Assembly: GCA_965248135.1 (NCBI GenBank)
Contig: CBDFIN010000012.1
Location: 1,426,001-1,490,000, forward strand
Length of the DNA stretch: 64,000 nt
Source of the DNA: SZUA-100 sp965248135
Lineage (GTDB): Bacteria > Pseudomonadota > Alphaproteobacteria > Rhizobiales > Rhizobiaceae
Direction of reading: 5' to 3'
The position numbers and the translations under genes are program-made. Shown in pieces: positions 34,252 through 42,777 of this stretch. The notes under the pieces are model-generated. The model was not told the origin of the DNA. It saw nothing but the letters and a program-made list of their open reading frames with translations, and searched no databases. Position 1 is the first letter of the stretch. Every line of letters starts with the position of its first letter.

Positions 34252-34947
34252 ATGCCACATCATTCACTTGCATTCCTTTATGCCGATACTACGTCAACAC
34301 ATATTGCATGCGGCATTCTGTTAGAAGGTAGCATCTTGGTTACATGCAACCATGTCTTCAACAATTGTTACGAAAACCAGTCAATATACTGTCAATTTCC
34401 ATATGATTCGTCAAATTCAAACTACAGGATTACACATATTCGGCCATCTCAGAATCTTGATATTGCATTCTGTACATTAGACAACACACCAAATGAGGTT
34501 CAACCAGCGGTATTAGCTCGGACAACGATCCGTCCTAGTTCAACACTAATAATTACGGGGATCACTCGATCACCGGAGCGCTCTTTCGAGTTGGTGGAGG
34601 AGCATCCACAAGTTGTACGTATTCCTTGTATTCCGGACGCCATTGATCAACCAGATGGTTCAATTACACTAATAGGTCACGATACGTCTGACTATTGGCC
34701 AGAAGGAGGATGTAGCGGATCACCGATTTTTTCAGTTGATGGTGAACAAGTTTGTGGCATTCTAAAGGAATCTGAGAGCGGGTTAAACGAAGGCATGAGC
34801 CATTTGAGAACCGCAATATTTATTCCCTCGGTTTTATTTAGAACCGAATATGAAACGCTGCTGAAAGAGCATTCACTTCCTGTATATTCTGATGACGAGG
34901 AAGATATATGGCCATCAAGCATAACTGTTGATCAACCTATAGGCTGA
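34252..34947 (+). CDS. trypsin-like serine protease
   Basis: 231 residues without signal peptide, hence cytoplasmic. Triad: H34 (LVTCNHVFNN), D70 (SQNLDIAFC) and S155 (EGGCSGSPIFSVDGEQVCGI). The last 20 residues are acidic (DDEEDIWPS). Divergent from the Trypco1 gene and convergent with a hypothetical gene, with which it shares a palindromic 16-bp overlap. Together with Trypco1 it probably forms a protease-effector defence or anti-phage module, but no sensor NTPase is visible. Confidence 0.82.
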   Translation: MPHHSLAFLYADTTSTHIACGILLEGSILVTCNHVFNNCYENQSIYCQFPYDSSNSNYRITHIRPSQNLDIAFCTLDNTPNEVQPAVLARTTIRPSSTLIITGITRSPERSFELVEEHPQVVRIPCIPDAIDQPDGSITLIGHDTSDYWPEGGCSGSPIFSVDGEQVCGILKESESGLNEGMSHLRTAIFIPSVLFRTEYETLLKEHSLPVYSDDEEDIWPSSITVDQPIG

Positions 34948-34952
34948 TCAAC
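34927..34952. repeat. 26-bp palindrome encoding both C-termini
   Basis: GTTGATCA-A-CCTATAGG-C-TGATCAAC, a near-perfect palindrome. Read on the plus strand it gives VDQPIG-stop of the protease, and on the minus strand VDQPIG-stop of the convergent gene. It could form a stem in both transcripts. Confidence 0.85.
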
Positions 34953-35564
34953 ATCTGTGTAAGGCAATCCTGTACCGACAAGCGCATGCGTAATCATTTC
35001 ATATATATTGATCGCTGTAATTTTCTTATATCTAGAATTGTGAACCGTTTCATTGAACTTGGATGACAAATCAACCGGTTGCCCATCCGCAACGTTCTTG
35101 TACATATTGCCAGATATATAATTCTGGACAAAATTTTTCAGAATTAACATCGATTTTTCACTGTCGTCTATTATTTCTTTGAACTGACCGTCTTTAGTAA
35201 GGCGGCATATTTTGTGTAGCAACCAGATAAAGGCTATCTTTTCATTGATCTTGGAGTCCGAAACGCATCTTGGCTTCTCGCCTGCTTCAGCTACAACTAA
35301 GGCGTTAATCATTATCGGTTTTAACTTCACTATCCAAAATGCTATATTGCTAATATATTTAATTGAGGATACGGTATGCGGATAAGAATTGCGCATGTCT
35401 CCAATTGATTGAATTGAACTGATGGATATTTCAGCCAAAATACGATGAGAAATAGTCACCCCTTCCCATACGTCATATCCAAATTCACGTTTTAATTGTA
35501 TACCAATTTCATATTCGAGGCTGGCTGCCAATTTTTGAGGAGAGTTATCGGATGCAATTCTCAT
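34932..35564 (-). CDS. hypothetical protein of the protease block
   Basis: 210 residues, helical: SLEYEIGIQLKREFGYDVWE, HRILAEISISSIQSIGDMRN, KINEKIAFIWLLHKICRLTK, ending in VDQPIG like the opposing protease. AT-rich compared with the phage genes. No family recognised. Follows the 35584 gene by 19 bp, forming a two-gene operon. Confidence 0.65.
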   Translation of the reverse strand: MRIASDNSPQKLAASLEYEIGIQLKREFGYDVWEGVTISHRILAEISISSIQSIGDMRNSYPHTVSSIKYISNIAFWIVKLKPIMINALVVAEAGEKPRCVSDSKINEKIAFIWLLHKICRLTKDGQFKEIIDDSEKSMLILKNFVQNYISGNMYKNVADGQPVDLSSKFNETVHNSRYKKITAINIYEMITHALVGTGLPYTDVDQPIG

Positions 35565-35583
35565 ATTTTGTTTGCTCTATTTT

Positions 35584-35919
35584 CTAAATATCTACTGTTG
35601 GCTCCCTAATTATAACATTTTGAGGCAACTCATCAATAACAACATCCTCAGAGCGTGAAAATAACAAACTGTCTATGCCCAGTAACTCACTAAGACTCTG
35701 TGAAGCATCTTCCCTATTACAGCTTTCTACGCAATAGTCTATAAAAGAATTTAGGCTTTCGAAACTTCCATCATTTGGATTTGATAGGCGCTCACGCTGT
35801 ATTTCTTCCACAACTTGATCAAATTTTGATATATTTAGTGGCACAATAAAATCCTTCAAATCAAAATAGTCGAGCCATCTAGCGACAAAAGTCATTGACA
35901 ACTTCGACAAATTCAGCAA
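35584..35919 (-). CDS. hypothetical protein of the protease block
   Basis: Up to 111 residues. FVARWLDYFDLKDFIVPLNI, then QVVEEIQRERLSNPNDGSF and SLSELLGIDSLLFSRSEDVV. Start uncertain (MLNLSKLS or the later MTFVARW). First gene of the minus-strand pair. Function unknown. Confidence 0.55.
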   Translation of the reverse strand: MLNLSKLSMTFVARWLDYFDLKDFIVPLNISKFDQVVEEIQRERLSNPNDGSFESLNSFIDYCVESCNREDASQSLSELLGIDSLLFSRSEDVVIDELPQNVIIREPTVDI

Positions 35920-35963
35920 GGATTCAAACTCGAAAAGGTATATGAACCCAGCATCCTTGTGTT

Positions 35964-36006
35964 AAGAACCTGTGCCGAGCGGCAAATCGGCACAGGTTCT
36001 TTATTA
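35964..36006 (+). terminator. strong 15-bp hairpin, terminator-like
   Basis: AAGAACCTGTGCCGA (35964-35978), 8-nt loop, TCGGCACAGGTTCTT (35987-36001) followed by TATTAT. Perfect stem. Poor U-tract in either direction, so a terminator or a structured leader of the minus-strand operon are both possible. Confidence 0.6.
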
Positions 36007-36407
36007 TACTTTCAAAATATTGCAAAAATGTCAACAAGCTCGTTGAATTTTTACACGACTTCATGTACAGGCAGCAATTTTATAGAAAATGCACCCGCAT
36101 GGAGTTTAGTCATTATGGTCGCGCAATCCCTAACGCTTCTGAGTAGGATAAACTTAGTATGCTTGGAACTAAATGTATCAGTGGAAATATTCCAGCGAAA
36201 TGTGCTAATTGAAGTTGATATCCAATCCAGCAAGCGATCCAATCTAAATATTCACAGAAACACCGTCCGAAAATACTTCAATGGAGAAACCCAACAGGCT
36301 ACGAAAATCGCAAGCGAGGTTTTTCATATTGCGGCTTGTAAAATTGCTGCTGAGAGCGGGACTAAATTCCCGATAAGCCTCAAGCTCGACTCAAACATCT
36401 TTAATTT

Positions 36408-37623
36408 CGCCCCTTCAACATTGAAATGCAACATTTTGCTCACATTCCTTTGAAAAGGCCTCATATGGGGTTTTGTATTCGAGACATTTTCTTGGACGTT
36501 GGTTCAGCTTGTCTTCGACGATCTGAACTTCGGCTTTTGTCAGCTTAGTGAAATCGGTACCCTTTGGGAAGTATTGGCGAACAAGACCGTTGGTATGTTC
36601 GTTGAGGCCGCGCTGCCATGAGTGATAGGGCTTGGCGAAATAGATGTCGCATTGCAATATTTTGGCGATCTTTTTGTGCCCGGCGAATTCTTTGCCATTG
36701 TCATACGTGATGGTTTTGATGAACGCTTTGAGCTTTGAAAGCGTCTTGCCGCAGGCCTTTTGCACGCTGTCCTTTGATTTGTCGCGCAACAGAACCAGCT
36801 TGGTGTATTTTGATTTTCGATCGACATGAGAAAGAATGGCACCCTTGTGGTTTTTGCCGATGATAGTATCGCCCTCCCAGTCGCCAACACGGCTTTTGGT
36901 TTCGACGATTTCGGGACGTTCCTCAATGTCAACCCGCCCTGGAATGAGGCCGCGACCGGCTGTTTTCGTGCCGCGTCGATTGTATTTTTTGCCGCGATGG
37001 CGCAGGCAAGTCCATAATTTGCCACCCTTTTTTTTGTCCGCCCAGATGTGGCGGTAAATCCACTCGTGTGAGACGAAGAGCCCGTTTCGAGCCAGCCAGC
37101 CGCTGATCTGATCGGGGCTCCACTGCCATTTCGTCAGCAGGCTTTCAATGAGTTCGACGCGCTCAACGGTCATTTTACGCGGCACACAAGAGGCCTTTTT
37201 GCGCCGCTCACACGCCTTGTCATGCGCTTGTTTAAAGCGATAACCACATTTGCCCTTGTTGCGCTGCAACTCTCGGGTGATAGTCGAACGGTCAACGCCA
37301 ATCTGGCGGGCAATTTGGGCGCGGCAGAGACCGGTTTGCAAAAGTGTGTAAATCTGGCATCTTTGATCATAGGCCAGATGGTGATGTCCTTTGGGCATAA
37401 TATCCTCCGTGAGATGTGGTGTCCCATACAAGGATTGCAGCCATCTGGCTAAATAATCAAAGGCATAATGGAATGGTTTGACGAGTTTTGCGGATTTTCC
37501 GGTCGGCCTCAAGGGTGCTGCGCATCGCTACGCGACAATGCCCTTGACCCCGCCCACCAAATCCGCAAACAAAAATCATATTCCATCAGCAAACAAATGT
37601 TGCGTTTCGGAGTTGAACCGGGG
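36408..37623 (-). mobile_element. IS30-family element, copy 2 (1216 bp)
   Basis: Same termini as copy 1. TTT duplication at 36405-36407 and 37624-37626. Inserted in an HTH gene whose frame is recovered on excision. Confidence 0.94.
36415..37398 (-). CDS. IS30-family transposase
   Basis: Same 327-residue protein as copy 1 apart from Asp for Glu in GVDRSTITREL. DDE motifs GDWEGDTIIGK, TYDNGKEFAG and RGLNEHTNG intact. Confidence 0.93.
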   Translation of the reverse strand: MPKGHHHLAYDQRCQIYTLLQTGLCRAQIARQIGVDRSTITRELQRNKGKCGYRFKQAHDKACERRKKASCVPRKMTVERVELIESLLTKWQWSPDQISGWLARNGLFVSHEWIYRHIWADKKKGGKLWTCLRHRGKKYNRRGTKTAGRGLIPGRVDIEERPEIVETKSRVGDWEGDTIIGKNHKGAILSHVDRKSKYTKLVLLRDKSKDSVQKACGKTLSKLKAFIKTITYDNGKEFAGHKKIAKILQCDIYFAKPYHSWQRGLNEHTNGLVRQYFPKGTDFTKLTKAEVQIVEDKLNQRPRKCLEYKTPYEAFSKECEQNVAFQC

Positions 37624-38450
37624 TTTCATAAATAGCTTAAAATTGGAATTAGGGGTAATAATTGGTCACGTACAACCAGAATATCAAGAGCACTTTTTTC
37701 GCTATTTAAGCGCCCCAAAGTCGTATCCTTTAGCTATTCCCGAGCCTCTAAAACTTTCAGAATTAGAGCTTGAGGACATAGCATCCCCGCTGCTTAAAGA
37801 AAGATCCTTTTATATATGGAGGATGCGTGGCCAGAATAACAAAGACTACAAAATTTTGCAGGAAAAATTTGAGATATATTTGGATGATGGCTTAAAAGGT
37901 AGATACACAGATCATAGAGGCGATGTATACGAGGGAACCATCATAATATCTAAATGGAAATTATGCTGTAATTTATTTTCACCGAATGCAAATATGAACA
38001 ATATGCCTATCACAAATGTAACAATATTTGCCAACGAATTGAATCGTGACGAGAAAGAGTTCTTCGGGCTGATAACGAGGAGTAGAAATGACGATATGAT
38101 AAATGTATACCGTTCAGTAATAAGCAAATTTGGTATCTTAAAATGGATAAAATACGTGGAGTCAAATCAATTGCAAGCAATTAAATATTTCGACGCGATC
38201 CGAAACGATTCATACATGACTACAGATAAAGATTCTGGATTCGAATCATTATTACCAACAATTAGAGGTTACTATGACAGAGGAGTTAGGCGAGTTGAGT
38301 ATGTTAAAAAAAACAAATTTGACAGCTTAGCACAACTGGGAGACCGGGCAAATATACACGATGTTTGTCAATGTTTAGATTTAAAAATTCAGCATAATTC
38401 ACCAATATACACGAATTAGAATGGAATCTCATCATCTAAAGTTGATTGCG

Positions 38451-39643
38451 CAGGGCAATCGCATTTCAAAAATTGTTTAGGAGTGAAAGCAGGAAATCAT
38501 CATTCCAGCCAGCGCGTTTGAATTTTACGCGGTTTGATCCCTTGTCCTGATTTGCCTTTATGATGTTTAGTGCGATACGTCTGAGGGCTGCAAAATTGAT
38601 CGGTGCGTTGTCTTTGCGAGCGCGATGGAGATCATCATTCATAATGACATCAAGCGACCAGTGAAGGCTGTTTTCAATTTGCCAATGCCCCCGAATAATG
38701 GTTGCAGCTTCCTGCGCTTGTGGGGGTTTTGACATGAGATAAACGCGTTCGCAGCGGCTTGATTTTCCGTTCATTTCACGTGTTGAAGTGACATGGACGA
38801 AGGTCTTGAGGCTTGGCCATTTGTGTGTGTCGTCAAGATATTGCGTAGTGCTGTAGACATGGTAACATCGCTCTTCAATGCGGCCATGGTTGGCGTCAGT
38901 TGAGATATATTCGTCAATATAATCAGTCTCTTGATCATCAATGAAGGCCCGCACATCCGCCTGCATATCGCCCTGATTGCCCTTCAGTTGCACACAGTAA
39001 TCGCCGCCTTCACGCACGATCAACTCACAGGTCTCGCGTTGGCAATGCAGCGCGTCAGCAGTGATCGTCATGCCCTTGATGTCGAGCATTTTGATCAACT
39101 CACGTAGGGCCAAAATCTCGCCACCACCCTTGGCACTTTCGATAATACCGAGGCTCAAACGAGCCCCATGCGCAAAGGCGGTCACCACGTTCAGGCCGGA
39201 TTGATTGGCGGCCCTGTCAAAGGTGCGACGCATCTCTTTGCCGTCAATGGCGATGGCGGGTTGGGCATCGCGTGCCTGGGCAAAATCAGCACGGAACTTC
39301 TCAAACAGGCGTTGAAAGCTTGCGGGCTTAAGCAACCGAAACAGCCGTGAAAACGTGTCGTGACACGGCGTGCCATTCGGCAATTCGAGAAAATCGCGCA
39401 GAAATTCTTCCTTCGCATGGCCAAAATCGGCCATATCCACCGCAGTTTCGCCGCCACACAAGGCACATAAAAGGCTGATTGTCATGATGTCACAAAACTT
39501 GTGACGGCAGGCATTGCCCGTGCGTGGATCGTCTATATCATTGAAATAGCTTATGATTGTTGACATCTTGAGGCTCCATATCGTGATGGAACCTCAAGAA
39601 TCTATTCAGGCATATTTGTCAAACCCCAAATGCGATTCCCCTG
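38451..39643 (-). mobile_element. ISAs1-family element type 2, copy B (1193 bp)
   Basis: Identical length and ends to copy A. Flanks TTGATTGCG (left) and ATGATGGGG (right) do not match, so there is no target duplication. This implies a deletion or recombination at this copy, at the border between cargo and prophage genes. Confidence 0.93.
38466..39566 (-). CDS. ISAs1-family transposase (type 2)
   Basis: 366 residues, protein identical to that at 14746; intact DDE motifs AIAIDGKEM, ITADALHCQ and GHWQIENSLHWSLD. Confidence 0.95.
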   Translation of the reverse strand: MSTIISYFNDIDDPRTGNACRHKFCDIMTISLLCALCGGETAVDMADFGHAKEEFLRDFLELPNGTPCHDTFSRLFRLLKPASFQRLFEKFRADFAQARDAQPAIAIDGKEMRRTFDRAANQSGLNVVTAFAHGARLSLGIIESAKGGGEILALRELIKMLDIKGMTITADALHCQRETCELIVREGGDYCVQLKGNQGDMQADVRAFIDDQETDYIDEYISTDANHGRIEERCYHVYSTTQYLDDTHKWPSLKTFVHVTSTREMNGKSSRCERVYLMSKPPQAQEAATIIRGHWQIENSLHWSLDVIMNDDLHRARKDNAPINFAALRRIALNIIKANQDKGSNRVKFKRAGWNDDFLLSLLNNF

Positions 39644-39771
39644 ATGATGGGGTCACATTACTTGTACCGGGTGTCCCGGAAGCCGACACCGATCAAGAAG
39701 CTTATGACGCATTGGTTCGTTGGACGAGGTGGGCGTTTCCAGTGCAGCCCGAAGCGGGCGAAGCACTCTGA
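39644..39771 (+). pseudogene. 3' end of a truncated phage early gene
   Basis: Open from the IS border: DDGVTLLVPGVPEADTDQEA, then YDALVRWTRWAFPVQPEAGE and stop, overlapping the next ATG (TGATG). In Mu-like phages this position is held by the end of the transposition genes, but the 42 residues are too few to assign. Confidence 0.45.
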
Positions 39772-40362
39772 TGACCGGCATTGCAACCAACCAGATGGCA
39801 ATCCGCGATGAACTCGCATCGGGCGTGTGCCTGACGACAGACGAGCTTGATAAAGCCCTGCCGAATATCAAGCGCAGACAGCTTGTCATGGCTGTCGGCA
39901 AAATGATCACCAAAGGTCTGGCCGAACGGGTGGAACGCGGCTGTTATAAGCTTACCAAACACGGGCTGAAAACCCACTGCGCCGGCGTTAAACTGACTTC
40001 CGGCCCGAATGGCAAACACACGGGTCCAAAGCGACCTTTGCCTAATACGCTATTGCAGCGTGCATGGAACGTCATGCGCATTTCACAAAGCTTCACCATC
40101 CCCGATCTGGTTTTGGTTGCGGCAGTAGACGAAAAAAATTCCTACCAGCAATCTGCAACGTTATGTCAAGGCGCTGGTGCGGGCCGGTTACTTGCTGGAG
40201 CTTCCGAACAGGGCGCGGGGTACCGCGCTGGAATCAAACGGCTTCAAGCGTTACCGGCTGTTGAACGACACGGGCGAAATTGCGCCTGCATTGCAGCGTT
40301 CCAAAAGCACAATTTTTGATCACAACATTACTGCATTTGTCGATTGCAGGAGGGTTGGCTAA
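39771..40362 (+). pseudogene. phage winged-helix-like protein, frameshifted
   Basis: The first half reads DELASGVCLTTDELDKALPN, KRRQLVMAVGKMITKGLAER and AWNVMRISQSFTIPDLVLVA. At the A7 run near 40132 the frame should shift to SNLQRYVKALVRAGYLLELP ... TALESNGFKRYRLLNDTGEI, which ends at 40362. A one-base insertion splits what looks like a two-wHTH protein of Mu-like rhizobial phages. It could also be a sequencing error. Confidence 0.65.
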
Positions 40363-40691
40363 TGGACTGGCTGCAAATCCTTCGCGACGAAGTTGACAAG
40401 GCCGGCAGCATTCAGGCCGTCGCCGACAAGCTTGGCTATGCGCGGCCATCGATTTCGCATGCTTTGAACAAAAAATACCCGGGCAAAACCGACCGGGTGC
40501 GGGCGAAAGTGATCGCAACGTTTTGCGAGCGCGTCATCTGTCATCACACCAGCACTGACATTGCCCAGATTGAATGCGCCGATCTGCGCTCACGCCCATT
40601 GCCGCAATCGGACGCGGGTGAATTGCGGCAATGGCTTTGCTGCCAGTCCTGCCCCAACAACCCGGATTTCACCCGGAGAACAGCAATATGA
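40362..40691 (+). CDS. phage HTH regulator
   Basis: 109 residues from ATG 40362, preceded by GCAGGAGGG. MDWLQILRDEVDKAGSIQAV, ADKLGYARPSISHALNKKYP form an HTH typical of Mu-like early genes. The C-terminal part has a Cys cluster (ECADLRS, WLCCQSCPNNPDF) that may bind metal. TAATG coupled to the previous gene. Confidence 0.75.
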   Translation: MDWLQILRDEVDKAGSIQAVADKLGYARPSISHALNKKYPGKTDRVRAKVIATFCERVICHHTSTDIAQIECADLRSRPLPQSDAGELRQWLCCQSCPNNPDFTRRTAI

Positions 40692-40960
40692 GCATTGAAC
40701 CCATGGAGAATATCTCAAAATTGCTGGGTTCTCTTGAATTGACCATCGATCAAATCAGGGAGGAACTTCGATTTATTCCCGTTCCTTCTGTCGCGGTTAA
40801 GGAACCCGGCAACCTTATCATGGCGGCCCTGGTCGATTTTTTGATAGCCGAACAAGCAATCGAAAGGGACCGGTTTGGACCCAACGAAAAGGCCATGCGG
40901 GCGAAACGGAAAATAGCGGTCAAGAGGCTGCGCCAGCTTATCTCAGGAGAAACAAAATGA
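40688..40960 (+). CDS. small phage protein, hypothetical
   Basis: 90 residues: MSIEPMENISKLLGSLELTI ... AKRKIAVKRLRQLISGE. Helical, with a basic C-terminus. Overlaps both neighbours by 4 bp (ATGA). Function unknown. Confidence 0.65.
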   Translation: MSIEPMENISKLLGSLELTIDQIREELRFIPVPSVAVKEPGNLIMAALVDFLIAEQAIERDRFGPNEKAMRAKRKIAVKRLRQLISGETK

Positions 40961-41592
40961 ACGACCAACCCACCCGTGCACCTCAGGAAATCCCTGCCGG
41001 TTACAAGCAGGACAGACAGGGCAATCTTGTGCCGAAAGATCGCGTTAAACCGATTGATCTGGATCGCGATAGATTGGTCAGCAGGATTGCCAAAAAGGCA
41101 AAGAGGATTTCAGGCACCATTGCCGATTTCAAATCACAAGCCTTTGCCGACATTGCTGATTTTGTTGACCGCTCGGCATCGCAATATGACGCCAAACCGC
41201 GCGGCGTGAAGGGCAACATGCAGCTTTACACATTTGACGGCCAATTCCGGCTTGATATCGCGGTTAACGAAAACCGCACATTCGACGAGCGGCTGCAAAC
41301 TGCCAAATCGCTAATTGACGAGTGTATTCACGAGTGGATGAAGGGTTCCAACAAGAACATTCAGGCAATTGTCGATCAGGCCTTTCAGGTTGATCAGCAG
41401 GGCAAGGTTTCTGTTGAGCGGATTTTGGGATTGCGAAAGCTCGATATCGATGACCCGCGCTGGAAGAGTGCCATGGATGCGATTTCCGACAGCATCCAAA
41501 TCACCGGCTCCAAGAAATATATCCGGCTCTACGAGCGCAAGCCTGGCACGGATGAATATGAGCGTGTTCCGCTTGATGCTGCAAATGCCTGA
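40957..41592 (+). CDS. DUF3164 family phage protein
   Basis: 211 residues. IPAGYKQDRQGNLVPKDRVK at the start, GVKGNMQLYTFDGQFRLDIA in the middle and ADAISDSIQITGSKKYIRLYE-type ending (DSIQITGSKKYIRLYERKPG) identify DUF3164. It is almost diagnostic of Mu-like (saltoviridae-type) phages, in the early/middle region; a DNA-related role is suspected but unproven. Confidence 0.92.
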   Translation: MNDQPTRAPQEIPAGYKQDRQGNLVPKDRVKPIDLDRDRLVSRIAKKAKRISGTIADFKSQAFADIADFVDRSASQYDAKPRGVKGNMQLYTFDGQFRLDIAVNENRTFDERLQTAKSLIDECIHEWMKGSNKNIQAIVDQAFQVDQQGKVSVERILGLRKLDIDDPRWKSAMDAISDSIQITGSKKYIRLYERKPGTDEYERVPLDAANA

Positions 41593-41600
41593 GGTGTGTC

Positions 41601-41918
41601 GTGAGCAAGGTTGACACCATCGAGTATTCGGAACTGCCGGATTTGGCGTGGGGATTTCTAGCGGCAATTAGATGCTGGCAAAGCTTCATTCTACACGCGC
41701 AATACCAACTCGATTTCTTTTACTCATCGCAGCCTTTGCCACCACGGTATCACTGGCAACAGCCTTTCGAGTGCAGCCACTATGAAGAAAAGCTCAATAA
41801 CGCAATCGCATCGCACGACGAGATTGTAGCCGCTTACGAGCAGGAATTCGGCCCGGTGCCGGATATCAAAGACGCGCTCCACTGGCGGAATGAACAACAA
41901 TGGAAAGAAAAACAATGA
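41601..41918 (+). CDS. phage hypothetical protein
   Basis: 105 residues, aromatic-rich centre (LDFFYSSQPLPPRYHWQQPF), then HYEEKLNNAIASHDEIVAAY. No family recognised; part of the coupled early gene string. Confidence 0.6.
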   Translation: MSKVDTIEYSELPDLAWGFLAAIRCWQSFILHAQYQLDFFYSSQPLPPRYHWQQPFECSHYEEKLNNAIASHDEIVAAYEQEFGPVPDIKDALHWRNEQQWKEKQ

Positions 41919-42109
41919 CCGCCCGCAAATCCGATCTGATCGATTTTATCATCATCATCAAGCACCGCACTGAACGGGCTGCTCTTGTGTTCGATGGCGA
42001 TATCAAAACATGGATCCCGCTCAGCCAGTGCGAACTTTCATCGAACCTTGATGGTACGCATACGCTGACCATGCCCGAATGGCTGGCGCAAGAGAAAGGG
42101 CTGATTTGA
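41915..42109 (+). CDS. phage hypothetical protein
   Basis: 64 residues from MTARKSDLIDFIIIIKHRTE, then VFDGDIKTWIPLSQCELSSN. Looks like a small beta-strand-rich domain. Starts inside the end of the previous gene. Confidence 0.6.
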   Translation: MTARKSDLIDFIIIIKHRTERAALVFDGDIKTWIPLSQCELSSNLDGTHTLTMPEWLAQEKGLI

Positions 42110-42312
42110 TGATTATGTATGCAATTGAACGCGGAAATTCCGGCATTTTCTTTTGTATTCGCACCACACCTGCGGCGGCGGTGGATGCATTTGCGTTTCA
42201 GTATAATCACGGCTGCGATGCAATCCAGGCAAAGCGTATCGCTTGGAGAGAAGCCAAAAAAGAAGGCTTCAAGTGTGTCGCTGTGAATGTCGAACCCGTG
42301 GAGAGTTCATGA
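42109..42312 (+). CDS. phage hypothetical protein
   Basis: 67 residues: MIMYAIERGNSGIFFCIRTT, GCDAIQAKRIAWREAKKEGF. TGATG coupling on both sides. Not recognised. Confidence 0.55.
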   Translation: MIMYAIERGNSGIFFCIRTTPAAAVDAFAFQYNHGCDAIQAKRIAWREAKKEGFKCVAVNVEPVESS

Positions 42313-42773
42313 TGGACAATATTTTTGAACAGGCCGCAAAGCGCATCTGTGTGCTCCAAGTCATCGCTGGCATACAACAATCAAAAAGTGATGATGAACT
42401 TATCGATGCGCTGGAGCGTCTGGCGCAAAATCATCACGCAGACAAGCCGCCCATGCCGCCTGAAACGGCGATGGATGCGTTGCTAACAGCCTTGCAGCTG
42501 GTGACTTTCAACCGACGAGACACCCATGGTGAAATGGACGCCGTATTCAGCAGGGTTGCCGATATGTGGACCGCCTATCTCGATAAGCGCGATCTCGACA
42601 CAACGCCGCTGGAGCCGACAGAAATCTGCGACATGATGGAATTGTTAAAAATCGCCCGCCGGCAATCGGGCGCATTCAACCCGGACGATTATGTCGACGG
42701 TTCTGGTTATGCGGCATGCGCCTTGGAATGCCGGGCAGCAACAACGAGCCATTCAGAAACAACAGGAGAGTAG
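42309..42773 (+). CDS. DUF6378-like phage protein
   Basis: 154 residues. The N-terminal part is unassigned; VTFNRRDTHGEMDAVFSRVA and ICDMMELLKIARRQSGAFNP with DDYVDGSGYAACALE match the small phage domain DUF6378. Role unknown, usually near nucleotide-metabolism or early genes. Confidence 0.75.
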   Translation: MMDNIFEQAAKRICVLQVIAGIQQSKSDDELIDALERLAQNHHADKPPMPPETAMDALLTALQLVTFNRRDTHGEMDAVFSRVADMWTAYLDKRDLDTTPLEPTEICDMMELLKIARRQSGAFNPDDYVDGSGYAACALECRAATTSHSETTGE

Positions 42774-42777
42774 AGTC

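Larger units (their letters stand above)
36115..38419 (+). pseudogene. HTH-type gene split by IS30 copy 2
   Basis: The left part carries an HTH-like stretch (NIHRNTVRKYFNGETQQATK, then IASEVFHIAACKIAAESGTK). Removing IS30 and one TTT restores the frame SNIFNFINSLKLELGVIIGH and continues to 38419 (QEHFFRYLSAPKSYPLAIPE, FYIWRMRGQNNKDYKILQE, FFGLITRSRNDDMINVYRSV). The ~260-residue C-terminal part is unrecognised, possibly a ligand-sensing domain. Very AT-rich. The start codon is uncertain. Confidence 0.6.

Noticed and set aside
35959..36114. Coding extension upstream of the split HTH gene
   Set aside because: It runs through the 15-bp hairpin and gives low-complexity sequence, so the gene more likely starts at or after 36115.
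35964..36407. Retron msr/msd locus
   Set aside because: A strong hairpin is present but no reverse transcriptase occurs in the window.
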